Source: TMED8 sp038125725 (GTDB lineage: Bacteria > Pseudomonadota > Alphaproteobacteria > Rhodospirillales > Casp-alpha2). From it: a stretch of DNA of 64,000 bases. A program made the translations under genes and the position numbers. The stretch covers positions 15,003 through 79,002 of the forward strand of contig JAYPEK010000014.1 in the NCBI GenBank assembly GCA_038125725.1, read 5' to 3'. A model generated the notes under the pieces. That model searched no databases. It was not told where the DNA came from and saw nothing but the letters and a program-made list of their open reading frames with translations. Of this stretch, positions 8,538 to 17,259 are shown piece by piece (positions within the stretch are counted from its first letter, which is position 1; each line of letters starts with the position of its first letter).

Positions 8538-10306
8538 AGCGGCCAGACCCAGAGGATCATCGGCACCGCGACGACCACGACCAGGATTTCTAACGGCAGG
8601 CCGAGCCGCCAGTAATCGCCGAACTTATAGCCGCCCGGCCCCATCACCAGGATGTTGGATTGGTGCCCGATGGGGGTGAGGAAGGCGCAAGAGGACCCGA
8701 TGGCCACCGCCATCAAGAGCGAATCCGGATTGACCCCGATCCTGGCCGCCACCTCGATCGCCAATTGCGCCATCAGGATCGCCGTGGCGGCGTTGTTGAT
8801 CACCGCCGAAAGCAGCATCGACGCTACCAAGATCAGCGCCAGGATGCCCCAGGCGGGCAGAAATGCCGCCAGCGCGCCGATGCCGCCCGCAAGCAACTGG
8901 TCGGAGCCCAACTCCTTCATCGCCATGCCCAACGGCACCATGGCGCCCAGCAGCACCACGACGGGCCAATCGACGCCCCGGTAAAGCTCGCGCGCCCGCA
9001 TCTGTCCGGTGAGCACCAATGCCACCACGGCGCCGGTGAAAGCGACCGGAATGGAGAGGACGCCGAACACGCCAAGCGCAATCGCAATCGCGAAGATGAT
9101 CAACGGCACCGGCGTCGGGTCGCGGTGCAACGCGATATGGCGGTGTTCCAGCGGCAGGCAGCCCAGGTTCGAAAGCGTTTCCGGCATGGTTTCCAAATCG
9201 CCCTGAAGAAGCAGCACATCCCCCGGCCGCACCTGCACGCGGCGCAGGTGCTCGCGCAGGGGCCGGCCCTGGCGTGCCATGGCCAAGAGGTGCAGCCCAT
9301 GGCGCCGTTCCAACCCGGCCTGGGCGATGGAGCGCCTGACCAGTGGCGATGCCGGCGTCACCACCGCCTCCATGACGCCGACCTCGGCGCCATCATCGAG
9401 CGTCGCGTCCAGGTTGCGGTTTCCGACCAGCTTCAGCGGCGTCTTGTGCAGGATCGCCTCGATTGCCTCGGTGCCGCCCTCCAGGAGCAGGTGATCGTTG
9501 ATGCGCAAGGGCTCCGACGGTTTCGGCCGGGTGATCTTGAGCTTGCCGCGGATGATCGCGGCGACGGCGGCCTCGCCCTCCGGCGCGGCGGCCAGGATGT
9601 CGCCGACGGGCGTGCCGGAAAGGCCGGATTTGCGGGGCACCGAGACCTGGGTGATGTAGTTTTCCACGTCGAAAATATCGGCATTTCCCTTGGCTTCGCG
9701 CGTCGGGATCAGCCGCCAACCGTGAAACGCCATGAACAGCGTGCCGGCGGCGGTGACCGCAAGGCCCACCGGCGCGAAATCGAACATGGAAAAGGGCGTG
9801 CCGGCGGCCTCGGCGCGAAAACCGGCGACGATGATGTTGGGCGGCGTGCCGATCAGGGTAATGAGCCCGCCCAGCATGGAGCCGAAGGCGAGCGGCATTA
9901 GCAACTCGCCGGGTGCGCGGTCGTAACGCTTCGCCGCCTGCATCACCACCGGCAGCAGCAATGCCAGGGCGCCGACGTTGTTCATGAAACTCGACAGCAC
10001 CGCCACCAGTCCCGCCACCAGGGCGACTTGCAGGTGCGGGCCGGCCTCAATCCCTTCCAGCCAGCGCGTCACCCAGCCGACCATGCCGGAGCCCTGCAGC
10101 GCGCGGGAAATCACCAGCACGGCGGCGACGGTAATGACGGCGGGATGGCCGAAGCCCTCGAAGGCGCTTTCCGCCGGCACCACGCCCGCCGCGACGACGG
10201 CCATAAGCGCCATCAGCGCCACCACGTCATGGCGCCAGCGCCCCCAGACGAAGAGCCCCAGCGTCGCCGCCAGCACCGCGAATACGTAAGCCTGTTCGAA
10301 GGTCAT
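8534..10306 (-). CDS. SLC13-family permease with central TrkA-C (RCK_C) domains
   Basis: A 590-residue inner-membrane carrier. Hydrophobic helices occupy both ends, and a soluble middle (about residues 210-380) looks like two RCK_C/TrkA-C domains, for example the RPKPSEPLRINDHLLLEGG and RPLREHLRRVQVRPGDVLLLQGD segments. This is the DASS/SLC13-like layout used for sulfate, dicarboxylate or other anions driven by Na+. The substrate is not readable. It lies last in a leftward run behind DUF1194, TPR/GT9-like and hydrolase genes, and its stop is interlocked with that of the convergent thioesterase gene. Confidence 0.88.
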   Translation of the reverse strand: MTFEQAYVFAVLAATLGLFVWGRWRHDVVALMALMAVVAAGVVPAESAFEGFGHPAVITVAAVLVISRALQGSGMVGWVTRWLEGIEAGPHLQVALVAGLVAVLSSFMNNVGALALLLPVVMQAAKRYDRAPGELLMPLAFGSMLGGLITLIGTPPNIIVAGFRAEAAGTPFSMFDFAPVGLAVTAAGTLFMAFHGWRLIPTREAKGNADIFDVENYITQVSVPRKSGLSGTPVGDILAAAPEGEAAVAAIIRGKLKITRPKPSEPLRINDHLLLEGGTEAIEAILHKTPLKLVGNRNLDATLDDGAEVGVMEAVVTPASPLVRRSIAQAGLERRHGLHLLAMARQGRPLREHLRRVQVRPGDVLLLQGDLETMPETLSNLGCLPLEHRHIALHRDPTPVPLIIFAIAIALGVFGVLSIPVAFTGAVVALVLTGQMRARELYRGVDWPVVVLLGAMVPLGMAMKELGSDQLLAGGIGALAAFLPAWGILALILVASMLLSAVINNAATAILMAQLAIEVAARIGVNPDSLLMAVAIGSSCAFLTPIGHQSNILVMGPGGYKFGDYWRLGLPLEILVVVVAVPMILWVWPL

Positions 10307-10337
10307 GGGATCAGGGTAATGGTCGTGCCCGGCAGCT

Positions 10338-11030
10338 TCAACGGAGGTTCTCGGCGATCTCCTGGATCATCTTCTTGAGCACGGCGCGGGCGATGTCCTC
10401 GCGGCCTTCGGCGGTCATGACGAAGGCGCCGCGGCCGAAAATCACGTCGTTCCGGTAGTGCTCGTCCAGAGGCTCGCCCATGGGACCGGTTCGCACGCGG
10501 CCCGGCAGGTTGACCACCAGGCCGTTGATGGTCACCCGGTGCTGGCGCGCCAAAAGGTGCGCGTCGGCCAAGGGCCGGCCGTTCATTTGCGGGCCGTCGC
10601 CCGAGACATCGACGATCTTGCGCCGACCCTCGAAGGCGTTGGAGAGCATCTTCTCGATCCCGAAAATGACCACTTCCGAGATCGAGTTGTAACCCCAGGC
10701 GGCGCGCGGCGCCGTGCGCAGCTTGGCGGCAAAGGCGGCGGCCGCCTCGGGCCCGTCGATCAGCATCCAGTCGACGATGGTTTCCTGGCTCTCGGGATCG
10801 CCCCATTCCACGTAGGTGAGCGCGATCTTCTGGTGAAAGCCGCCGGCGATGGCGGCGAGAAAGCGCGGATGGGTGATGGCCGAAGCGTAGCCCTCGCGCT
10901 GCAGGGCCAGTTCGTCGTCATCGATGGAGCCGGAGCCATCGGCGGCCAGCACCAATTCGACGTCGACCTTCTCCTGCGCCCAGACGGGGCCGCAGACCAT
11001 CAACAGAGCAAGGACCAAAAATGCGCGCAT
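10338..11030 (-). CDS. DUF1194 protein, exported, VWA-like
   Basis: A 230-residue protein with a clear signal peptide (MRAFLVLALLMVCGPVWAQ, cleavage probably after WAQ). The mature part begins with VDVELVLAADGSGSIDDDE, a MIDAS-like DxSxS variant of von Willebrand A domains, and contains VDVSGDGPQMNGRP later. This is the DUF1194 family, probably a periplasmic metal-dependent adhesion or interaction module. Its function is not established. It lies 9 bp after the TPR/GT9-like gene and 31 bp before the SLC13 gene, suggesting cotranscription. Confidence 0.87.
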   Translation of the reverse strand: MRAFLVLALLMVCGPVWAQEKVDVELVLAADGSGSIDDDELALQREGYASAITHPRFLAAIAGGFHQKIALTYVEWGDPESQETIVDWMLIDGPEAAAAFAAKLRTAPRAAWGYNSISEVVIFGIEKMLSNAFEGRRKIVDVSGDGPQMNGRPLADAHLLARQHRVTINGLVVNLPGRVRTGPMGEPLDEHYRNDVIFGRGAFVMTAEGREDIARAVLKKMIQEIAENLR

Positions 11031-11039
11031 GGGCGGAGC

Positions 11040-12152
11040 TTAACACAAGGCCGATAGCCCCGATACAGCCCCTTTCCAGTCCCGGGGCGCGGGCTGGCGG
11101 TGCAGCCGCGCCGTCGGATACCAGGGCGTCCTGTCGCCTTCCCGGCCCCAGCGCCAGTCGGGCAGATAGGGCACCAGCACATGCACGGGCTTGCCCATGG
11201 CGCCGGCCAGGTGTGCGACGGACGTATCGACCGTGACCACCATGTCCAAGCCGTCGATGACGGCGGCGGTGTCGGCGAAATCGTGCAGGCGGTCGCTCAG
11301 GTCTTCGACGCGCGAGCCCTTGGCGTCGGCGGCGCGCTCGCCCTTTTGCAGGGAGATCAGCCGCGCGCCCTTGGGCAGTGCATCGACGAGAGTATCGAAG
11401 GGGATGGAACGGAAGCGGTCGTTCGGATGCGTCGGCCGACCGGCCCAGCAGATGCCGATCCGGGGGCCGGCGGCCGCCCCGAGCCGGCGCTGCCAGCGCC
11501 GCACGCCGCGCGGGTCGGCTTGCACGTAAGGAACGTCCGCCGGCAGGTTTTCGGGTGTCACGCCGAGCGCACCGGGCAGGCTGGAAACCGGGATATAAGC
11601 GGCGAAACTACCGACGCGGTGCCAGTCTTGGAAATGATGGTCGGCGCCGGCAATGCCGTCGAGCAGCCGGGCCAGCGGCGGGCTGCACCCGAACGACAGC
11701 CGGGCGCAGCGTTCCCGCGCCAGCGGCAGCAGGCGCACGAACTGCAGGACATCGCCGTAGCCCTGCTCGCCGAAGACCAGCAGCGTGCCGTTCGGCAAGG
11801 GCGCGCCGTCCCAAAGCGGCGCCTGGATATGGGGAAAGGGCGCGCCGCCCTCGCCCTTGTAGCGCCATTCGTATTCCACCCAGCCCTCGGCGTACTGCCC
11901 GGCGGTCAGCAGGCATTGCGCCAGCAGCAGGTGCACGGCGGCGTTCCCGGGCTCGATCTCGAGCGCGTCGCGGAAGAGCGCGATGGCGTCATCGGTGCGG
12001 CCGAGAGCATCCCAGGTGCGGGCGAGATAAGCCTTGGCCTCGAAGGCATGAGGATCGGCGGCAAGCGCCCGGGTCAAGACCGCCTCGGCGGCGTCGAAAC
12101 GCCATTCGGCGAAATGGGCCTTGCCGGCCTGGATGTCGTCCGTCGCGGTCAA
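11040..12152 (-). CDS. TPR protein with GT9-like glycosyltransferase C-terminus
   Basis: About 370 residues. The first 120 form tetratricopeptide repeats (AEAVLTRALAADPHAFEAK, AIALFRDALEIEPGNAAV). The rest resembles the glycosyltransferase family 9/heptosyltransferase fold seen in many TPR proteins of alphaproteobacteria, with ICWAGRPTHPND, RLISLQKGE and VTVDTSVAHLAGAMGKPVHV. The start appears to be a TTG at 12152 with no strong ribosome site, so the N-terminus is uncertain by a few codons. The hydrolase gene ends 10 bp upstream. Its role may be glycan transfer, but this is inferred from fold only. Confidence 0.8.
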   Translation of the reverse strand: MTATDDIQAGKAHFAEWRFDAAEAVLTRALAADPHAFEAKAYLARTWDALGRTDDAIALFRDALEIEPGNAAVHLLLAQCLLTAGQYAEGWVEYEWRYKGEGGAPFPHIQAPLWDGAPLPNGTLLVFGEQGYGDVLQFVRLLPLARERCARLSFGCSPPLARLLDGIAGADHHFQDWHRVGSFAAYIPVSSLPGALGVTPENLPADVPYVQADPRGVRRWQRRLGAAAGPRIGICWAGRPTHPNDRFRSIPFDTLVDALPKGARLISLQKGERAADAKGSRVEDLSDRLHDFADTAAVIDGLDMVVTVDTSVAHLAGAMGKPVHVLVPYLPDWRWGREGDRTPWYPTARLHRQPAPRDWKGAVSGLSALC

Positions 12153-12162
12153 AGACCCGTCA

Positions 12163-13035
12163 TTACCGGTCGAAGACCTGGGTGGCGTCGACGGTCATGT
12201 CGCGAGCCGGCCAGCGGCCGGCCTCGGCAGCGACGAGGAAGGCGTCGATCTCGGCATTGAAGCGCGCCGGGTCCTCCATGTTGATCAGGTGCCCGGATTT
12301 CGGCGCCACACTCATCCCCGCCGTCGGCATGATGCGCTTCATATGCAGGTTCACGTCCAGGCAGGGATCGTCCTCGTCACCGACCATCAACAGCACCGGC
12401 GCGCTAACGGCGGCGAGCTCGGCGTCGAGATCGTAGAGCGACGGCCGGGCCGCCTGCACGGCGCGCATGGTATGAGCGGAGCCCAAGGCGGAATGATCGG
12501 AGAGGTGATCGACGAACTCCTGCCAGCCCTTGGGATCCTTGATCTTGAGCTGGATACGGTTGGGCGCCATGCCCATCCCCTCGCCGGCGATCGCGCCGGC
12601 GGCCTGCATGCGGTCAGCCGAGGCCAAGGCTTCTTCGATGAAGGCGTCCCGCGTCGGCTTGTAAGCGCCGGAACCGCCCGACGCCGCGACTACGGCGGAG
12701 ACCCGGTCCGGATGGCGCATGGCCAGCATCAGCGTCATGTAGGCGCCCATGGAGAGCCCGACCACATGCGCTTTCTCGATACCTAAATGATCCAACAGGT
12801 GCACCGCGTCGGCGAGCGAGGTCTCCCAGCCATAGGCATCCGCGTCGGCCGGCACGTCGGACGGCGGATAGCCTCTGGCGTTCAAGACGATGCAGCGGTA
12901 GCGGCGCGAGAAATAGCGCACCTGGTGTTCCCAGCTTCGGTGGTCGCCACCGAACTCGTGCAGGAACAGGATCGGATAGCCTTCGCCGGTATCCTCGAAA
13001 TAAAGCTTCACGCCGTCGCGTTCGGTATGGGGCAT
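12163..13035 (-). CDS. Alpha/beta-fold hydrolase
   Basis: A 290-residue alpha/beta hydrolase. The oxyanion segment FLHEFGGDHRSWEHQ, the nucleophile elbow GLSMGA and a late catalytic His in PKSGHLINMEDP are all present. It opens with an epoxide-hydrolase/haloperoxidase-like N-terminus (DGVKLYFEDTGEG). The ribosome site GGGAGG stands before the ATG. It begins the leftward run towards the SLC13 carrier and is not similar enough to the hydrolase at 866-1657 to call them paralogues. Substrate unknown. Confidence 0.88.
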   Translation of the reverse strand: MPHTERDGVKLYFEDTGEGYPILFLHEFGGDHRSWEHQVRYFSRRYRCIVLNARGYPPSDVPADADAYGWETSLADAVHLLDHLGIEKAHVVGLSMGAYMTLMLAMRHPDRVSAVVAASGGSGAYKPTRDAFIEEALASADRMQAAGAIAGEGMGMAPNRIQLKIKDPKGWQEFVDHLSDHSALGSAHTMRAVQAARPSLYDLDAELAAVSAPVLLMVGDEDDPCLDVNLHMKRIMPTAGMSVAPKSGHLINMEDPARFNAEIDAFLVAAEAGRWPARDMTVDATQVFDR

Positions 13036-13065
13036 GGGACCTCCCTGAATTTCCTGACGATTGTT

Positions 13066-13353
13066 TTAGGCTGCCTCGATCTCGCGGGCGATTTCGGCAC
13101 CCTTGTCGCGCTCCGCCAGCGCCAATTCGTAGCGCGACTGAAGCGCCATCCAAAGCCTGGGGCCGGTGCCGAGAAACCGCCCGAGACGAAGCGCCGTATC
13201 GGCTGAGATCGCGCGCTTGCCATTCAGGATATCGACGATCCGCCCGGGCGGCACCGCCAGCTTTCGCGCCAAGGCATTGGCGCTCAATCCGCGCACCTCC
13301 ATTTCCTCTCGCAGGAACTCACCGGGGTGAATGATAGCCGCCATTGGTTTCAT
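13066..13353 (-). CDS. higA: HigA-type antitoxin (HTH)
   Basis: A 95-residue helix-turn-helix protein. IHPGEFLREEMEVRGLSANALARKL and GRIVDILNGKRAIS (read as two blocks) are the hallmarks of the HigA/VapI antitoxin family. It neutralises the HigB toxin and binds the operon operator. It starts inside the last codons of higB (4-bp overlap), giving the toxin-first order of higBA systems. The palindrome just upstream of higB is the likely binding site. Confidence 0.92.
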   Translation of the reverse strand: MKPMAAIIHPGEFLREEMEVRGLSANALARKLAVPPGRIVDILNGKRAISADTALRLGRFLGTGPRLWMALQSRYELALAERDKGAEIAREIEAA

Positions 13354-13634
13354 CCTTTGTGATAATCGACGATTTCAACATCATAGGCATGCCCGCCACG
13401 AAAGCGAAAACAGACCCGCCATGGGCCATTGACGATCATCGCCCACTGGCCCTTGCGATCGCCTTTCAATTTGTGAAGGCCGATACTGGCGAGCGGTGCG
13501 ATTTCGTCGAGCCGCTCCAATTCGTCCAGCAACGCGAGGCGCCGCTCGGCCAAACGGCCGTCCATCCCACGATAAGGATTCTTGCCGTTGCGAAAGAACC
13601 GTTCAGTGCGACGCGACGCCCACGATTTGATCAT
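13350..13634 (-). CDS. higB: HigB/RelE-type toxin
   Basis: A 94-residue RelE/ParE-superfamily toxin, a ribosome-dependent mRNA endonuclease by family knowledge. Seen here are SWASRRTERFF near the N-terminus, LHKLKGDRKGQWAMIVNGPWRVCFRF and a final YDVEIVDYHKG, all typical of HigB. The start codon lies within the TATTATG sequence only 5 bases from the operator palindrome, so the message may have almost no leader. It precedes higA with a 4-bp overlap. Confidence 0.93.
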   Translation of the reverse strand: MIKSWASRRTERFFRNGKNPYRGMDGRLAERRLALLDELERLDEIAPLASIGLHKLKGDRKGQWAMIVNGPWRVCFRFRGGHAYDVEIVDYHKG

Positions 13635-13638
13635 AATA

Positions 13639-13657
13639 CATAACGTAACACGTTATG
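13639..13657. promoter_or_regulatory. Probable HigA operator: perfect inverted repeat
   Basis: CATAACG-TAACA-CGTTATG is a perfect 7-bp dyad with a 5-bp spacer lying directly upstream of higB. The surrounding 40 bp is AT-rich against a GC-rich background. HigA proteins repress their own operon through such palindromes (family knowledge), so this is the most likely site. Confidence 0.65.
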
Positions 13658-13669
13658 CATTTAGTGTCA

Positions 13670-15460
13670 TCAGCAGGATTGCACCAGCCGCACGGCGTTC
13701 GCGAGCGGCACGGCGTCGTCGCCGAGCAACAGGGCGGAGATTTCGTCTTCCAGCGCCGTGTCCGTGAGCTGGAACGGATCGCGCGGTTTCAGGCGGTGCT
13801 CGACCACCAGCTTCGACCACAAGAGCCTCCGCGCGTCGCCGCGCTTAGCATGGATCACGGTTCCCTCCCAGGCCATCAAGGCCGCCGTGGCGGCGTGGTA
13901 GAAGGCGCTGGTGACCTGGCGGCACTGGGCCTCGTCGGCCTTCGACGCGCCGATGGCGCCGATGCCCTCGACGGCACGGTCGATATAGCCCTTGAGCTCG
14001 GCCCGGTAAGCGTCCGGCAGCCCCTCGGCCTCGTCCAGCCGGGCATGCAGCGCGGCCTGGAACGGCACGTGGCAGTCGTGCTTGGCGACCGCGCGGGTAA
14101 CGGCGTCGAGCGCGACGATATTCGACGTCCCCTCCCAGATCGAGCCCAGGTGGGCGTCGCGGAGCAGCCGCGGGTTGACGAACTCCTCCACGTAGCCGAT
14201 GCCGCCCCGCATCTCCATGGCATCGCCGGTGACGCGCCGGCCGTCGCGCGTCGAGCGGAACTTCAACACCGGCGTGGCGATACGCAAGAGCGCCGCCGCC
14301 TCCTGGCTGGCGGGCTGGCCGCCGTAGCCCTCGGCCTTGTCCAAGACATCGGCGGTGAAGAACCACAAGGAGAGCGACTGTTCCGCCGGCAACTGGATCT
14401 TCAGCATCTGGCGGCGCGCCAGGGGTTTCTCCATCAACGGCTGGCCGAACACCTTGCGCCCGCGCATGACGGCGGTGGAATCGTGCACGGCGCGGCGCAT
14501 CAGCGCCGACGACTTGATGCCGTTCGAAAGCCGCGACCAGTTGACCATTTCCAGCATCTGATGGATGCCCCGGTCCAAGGGCCCGATGGGGTGCACGACG
14601 GCACCCTCCAAGATCACCTCGCCGGATGCCATGGAGCGGGTACCGAGCTTCTCCTTCAGGCGCACGATGCGGTAATGGTTGGGCGAGCCGTCCTCCAGGA
14701 AACGCGGCAGCGCGAACAGCGTCAGCCCGCGGGTGCCGTCCGGCGCCCCTTCCGGGCGTGCCAGCATCAGGTTCAGTTCCGCGTCGGCGTTGGAGCAGAA
14801 CCACTTCTCGCCATAGACCCGCCATTGACCGTCTTCTTGGCGCGCCACGGTGGTCAGCGAGCCGACGTCGGAGCCGCCTTCCTTTTCCGTCATGTACTGG
14901 CCGCCCTGCCAGAGCTCTGCGGTGTCGGTGGTGCTCATCTTGGGGATCAGCCAATTCTTGATCTCGTCCGAGGCGAACTTGAGGATCGCGTGCATGCCGG
15001 AATCGGTGACGTTGATCGGGCAGCCCAAGCCGAATTCCGCCTGGTTGAACAGATAGGTGAAGGCATGCTTGGCGGTCGCCGGATAGGGCGCCGGCCAGTC
15101 CATGATGCCAGCGCGGTGGCTCATGGCGTGGATGCTGAAGGTGCCGTAGGCGGCCTCTTCCAGTTCGCGGTAGGCCGGGTGGTATTCGATCCACTGCTGG
15201 TCGCGCCCGAAGCGGTCGCGGTGATGCAGGATCGGCGTGTGGCGGTCGGCCAGGTGTGCGGCTTCGTCCAATTCGTTGGCGACCATGGAGCCCAGCTTGG
15301 TCAGCCAGGGCGTCAGGTGTTCCAGCAATTCCGGCGCCAGATAGACCGACAGCAAATCCTTGAGGCCGATGTCGGCGTCGTAGAAGTTCCAGCCTCGGGT
15401 ATCGGGCGCGAGCGCGGCGGAGCGGTTGGCGGAAGCGTCTGTCTGGCGTTGCACGTTCAT
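13670..15460 (-). CDS. Acyl-CoA dehydrogenase, AidB-like subfamily
   Basis: A 596-residue flavin-dependent acyl-CoA dehydrogenase of the long AidB-like type rather than the 380-residue classic type. The substrate/flavin motif GGQYMTEKEGGSDVGS lies mid-protein, and the GSIWEGTSNIVALD segment carries a Glu at the AidB/isovaleryl-CoA-dehydrogenase-like position. The C-terminal 150 residues are a helical extension. The start has GGGAGG at good spacing. It is divergent from a LysR regulator that probably controls it. Substrate is unknown; a role in alkylation response is not implied by sequence alone. Confidence 0.87.
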   Translation of the reverse strand: MNVQRQTDASANRSAALAPDTRGWNFYDADIGLKDLLSVYLAPELLEHLTPWLTKLGSMVANELDEAAHLADRHTPILHHRDRFGRDQQWIEYHPAYRELEEAAYGTFSIHAMSHRAGIMDWPAPYPATAKHAFTYLFNQAEFGLGCPINVTDSGMHAILKFASDEIKNWLIPKMSTTDTAELWQGGQYMTEKEGGSDVGSLTTVARQEDGQWRVYGEKWFCSNADAELNLMLARPEGAPDGTRGLTLFALPRFLEDGSPNHYRIVRLKEKLGTRSMASGEVILEGAVVHPIGPLDRGIHQMLEMVNWSRLSNGIKSSALMRRAVHDSTAVMRGRKVFGQPLMEKPLARRQMLKIQLPAEQSLSLWFFTADVLDKAEGYGGQPASQEAAALLRIATPVLKFRSTRDGRRVTGDAMEMRGGIGYVEEFVNPRLLRDAHLGSIWEGTSNIVALDAVTRAVAKHDCHVPFQAALHARLDEAEGLPDAYRAELKGYIDRAVEGIGAIGASKADEAQCRQVTSAFYHAATAALMAWEGTVIHAKRGDARRLLWSKLVVEHRLKPRDPFQLTDTALEDEISALLLGDDAVPLANAVRLVQSC

Positions 15461-15489
15461 GATTGGAACCTCCCACGGATCACGGTCTC

Positions 15490-15514
15490 GAATGGCCGGA
15501 ACCTGCGGCCATTC
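15490..15514. promoter_or_regulatory. Perfect 9-bp dyad in the acdH-lysR divergent region
   Basis: GAATGGCCG and CGGCCATTC flank a 7-base spacer, a perfect inverted repeat 30 bp upstream of the dehydrogenase ATG. The position fits an operator controlling the leftward acyl-CoA dehydrogenase gene. Which protein binds it is not shown. Confidence 0.45.
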
Positions 15515-15549
15515 GGCTTGCCGGACAATCGAAAAAACCGTAACTTCGT

Positions 15550-15564
15550 TTGAGTTTTTCTCAA
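15550..15564. promoter_or_regulatory. Candidate LysR-type box
   Basis: TTGAG-TTTTT-CTCAA is a perfect 5-bp dyad with a 5-bp spacer. It has the size of a LysR-type recognition box and lies about 20 bp before the TTG start of the LysR gene, as expected for autoregulation. Confidence 0.45.
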
Positions 15565-15584
15565 TCGAAAACCGGGAGCGTCAC

Positions 15585-16490
15585 TTGTCCGCGCGAGACC
15601 TGCCGCCGCTGAAAGCCCTGCGCGCCTTCGAGGCCGTCGGCCGCCACCGCTCCATCACCCGCGCCGCCGACGAGCTGAACGTGACGCCGGGCGCCGTCAG
15701 CCGCCAGGTGCAGTCGCTGGAGGGATGGCTGGGGACGGCGCTTCTGGTGCGCGGGCACCGCAGCATCGACCTCACCGACGACGGCCGGCGCTACCTGGAC
15801 GAAATCGGCTCCGCCCTGGCGCAGATCGCCAACGCCACGCGGCCGTTCCTGAAGGCGGCACAGAAGCGCCCCTTGCGCATCTGCAGCTACCCGACCTTCA
15901 CCCAACGCTGGCTGATCCAGCGCTGGAAGGAGTTCAACCGCGCCCATCCGGAGATCGGCTTCGAGTTCTCCACCTCGCTCATGCCGCTGGACGAGCCCGC
16001 CGATGAATTCGACGCGCGCATCTGCCTTGGCCACGAGAGCGAGCGCTGGGACGGCTGGGAGGCATTGCATCTCTACCGGGTGGAGATGATCCCGGTCTGC
16101 GCGCCGGCATTGATCCAGGGTGCCGGCGGCGCCATCACGGCGAACGATCTCGGCGATTTCTCGCTCATCCGCGGCGCGCCGCGCCCCGACGACTGGGCGC
16201 GCTGGCTGAAGGAAAACGGCGTTTCCGGCGTCGACCCCACATCAGGGCCGATGTTCGAAAACTTCAACCTGGCCATGCAGGCGGCCATCGAGGGGGCGGG
16301 TGTCTTGCTCGCCGACAAGGTATTGGCCGCCGACGACCTGGCCGCCGGGCGGCTGGTGCAGCCCTTCGGCCCCGGCCGGCGGTCGCGGCACGCCTTCTAT
16401 TTCGTCATGTCGCGCCAGAAGGCATCCGACCAGCGGCTGAAACTCTTCGCCGACTGGCTCCGGGAGACGGTGGCGGCGGCCGCGCCCTAG
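15585..16490 (+). CDS. LysR-family transcriptional regulator (GcvA-like)
   Basis: About 301 residues. An N-terminal winged HTH (LKALRAFEAVGRHRSITRAADELN, then TPGAVSRQVQSLE) is followed by a substrate-binding-protein-like effector domain, closest in style to GcvA-type LysR proteins. I place the start at the TTG at 15585, preceded by GGGAG. The open frame extends to an ATG at 15426, but that would read through the divergent dehydrogenase start and adds an unrelated 53-residue tail. Its stop TAG is interlocked with that of the convergent SDR gene. It likely regulates the divergent acyl-CoA dehydrogenase. Confidence 0.88.
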   Translation: MSARDLPPLKALRAFEAVGRHRSITRAADELNVTPGAVSRQVQSLEGWLGTALLVRGHRSIDLTDDGRRYLDEIGSALAQIANATRPFLKAAQKRPLRICSYPTFTQRWLIQRWKEFNRAHPEIGFEFSTSLMPLDEPADEFDARICLGHESERWDGWEALHLYRVEMIPVCAPALIQGAGGAITANDLGDFSLIRGAPRPDDWARWLKENGVSGVDPTSGPMFENFNLAMQAAIEGAGVLLADKVLAADDLAAGRLVQPFGPGRRSRHAFYFVMSRQKASDQRLKLFADWLRETVAAAAP

Positions 16491-17254
16491 AGCGTGTTGA
16501 CCAGGTGCCCGCCGTCCACCGGCAAGACAACTCCCGTCACGAAGGCGCCGGCGCCGGACGCCAACAGCAACAGCGGCCCTTCCAGTTCCGGCATCTCGCC
16601 GGTGCGCTGCATGGGCACGCGGGAGATGATCTGCTTGCCGGCTTCCGAATGCAGGAAATCGCGGTTGAGGTCGGTTTCGAAATAGCCGGGCGCGATGGCG
16701 TTGACGCGGATTCCGTAGCGCGCCCATTCGAGCGCCAGCGCCTTGGTCATCTGCGCCACCCCGGCCTTGGAAATGGCATAGGGCAGCAGCCCCTTGGCGA
16801 CGCGGACGCCCAGGATCGACGAAATGTTGATGATCGAGCCGCCCGAGCCGGCCTCCGCCATGCGCTTGCCGGCTTCCTGGGCGACGTTCCAGACGCCCTT
16901 CAGGTTGGTCTCCATCACCCGGTCAAAGGTTTCTTCCGTCAAGTCGATGGCCATTTCGCGGCCCGAGATCCCGGCGTTGTTGACGACGACGCCGACCGTG
17001 CCGGCGGCGGCCTCAAGCTCTGCGAAGGCATTGGCGACGCTATCCCTGTCGGTGACGTCGAGGGCAACGGCCTGCGCCGTGCCCCCAGCCTGCGTGATTT
17101 CATCGACCACCTCGGCAACGCGGTCGGCGCGCCGGGCGGCGACGCCCACATGCGCGCCGGCGCGCGCCAGGGTCTGCGCGAAATGGCGGCCGAGACCGCT
17201 GGAAGCACCGGTCACCAGGGCACACTTGCCGGTCAAATCGAATAGGTCGGTCAT
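16487..17254 (-). CDS. Short-chain dehydrogenase/reductase
   Basis: A 255-residue SDR. The cofactor motif TGASSGLG is at residues 15-22, followed by NNAG, and then Ser in INISSILG and the YxxxK motif in PYAISKAG. It ends with the GVVLPVDGGH block of classical SDRs. An Arg pair in ARRADR after the second strand suggests NADP preference. It follows the acyl-CoA ligase gene by 5 bp, so a joint role in acyl or alcohol metabolism is plausible. Substrate unknown. Confidence 0.9.
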   Translation of the reverse strand: MTDLFDLTGKCALVTGASSGLGRHFAQTLARAGAHVGVAARRADRVAEVVDEITQAGGTAQAVALDVTDRDSVANAFAELEAAAGTVGVVVNNAGISGREMAIDLTEETFDRVMETNLKGVWNVAQEAGKRMAEAGSGGSIINISSILGVRVAKGLLPYAISKAGVAQMTKALALEWARYGIRVNAIAPGYFETDLNRDFLHSEAGKQIISRVPMQRTGEMPELEGPLLLLASGAGAFVTGVVLPVDGGHLVNTL

Positions 17255-17259
17255 GGTCG

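Noticed and set aside
13670..15460. Naming the acyl-CoA dehydrogenase as the DNA-alkylation protein AidB
   Set aside because: Only the fold and size are AidB-like, and no alkylation-response gene is nearby. A general dehydrogenase call is safer.
15426..15584. ATG-started 53-residue extension of the LysR gene
   Set aside because: It would overlap the divergent dehydrogenase start and its composition is unlike LysR proteins. A TTG with GGGAG at 15585 fits better.
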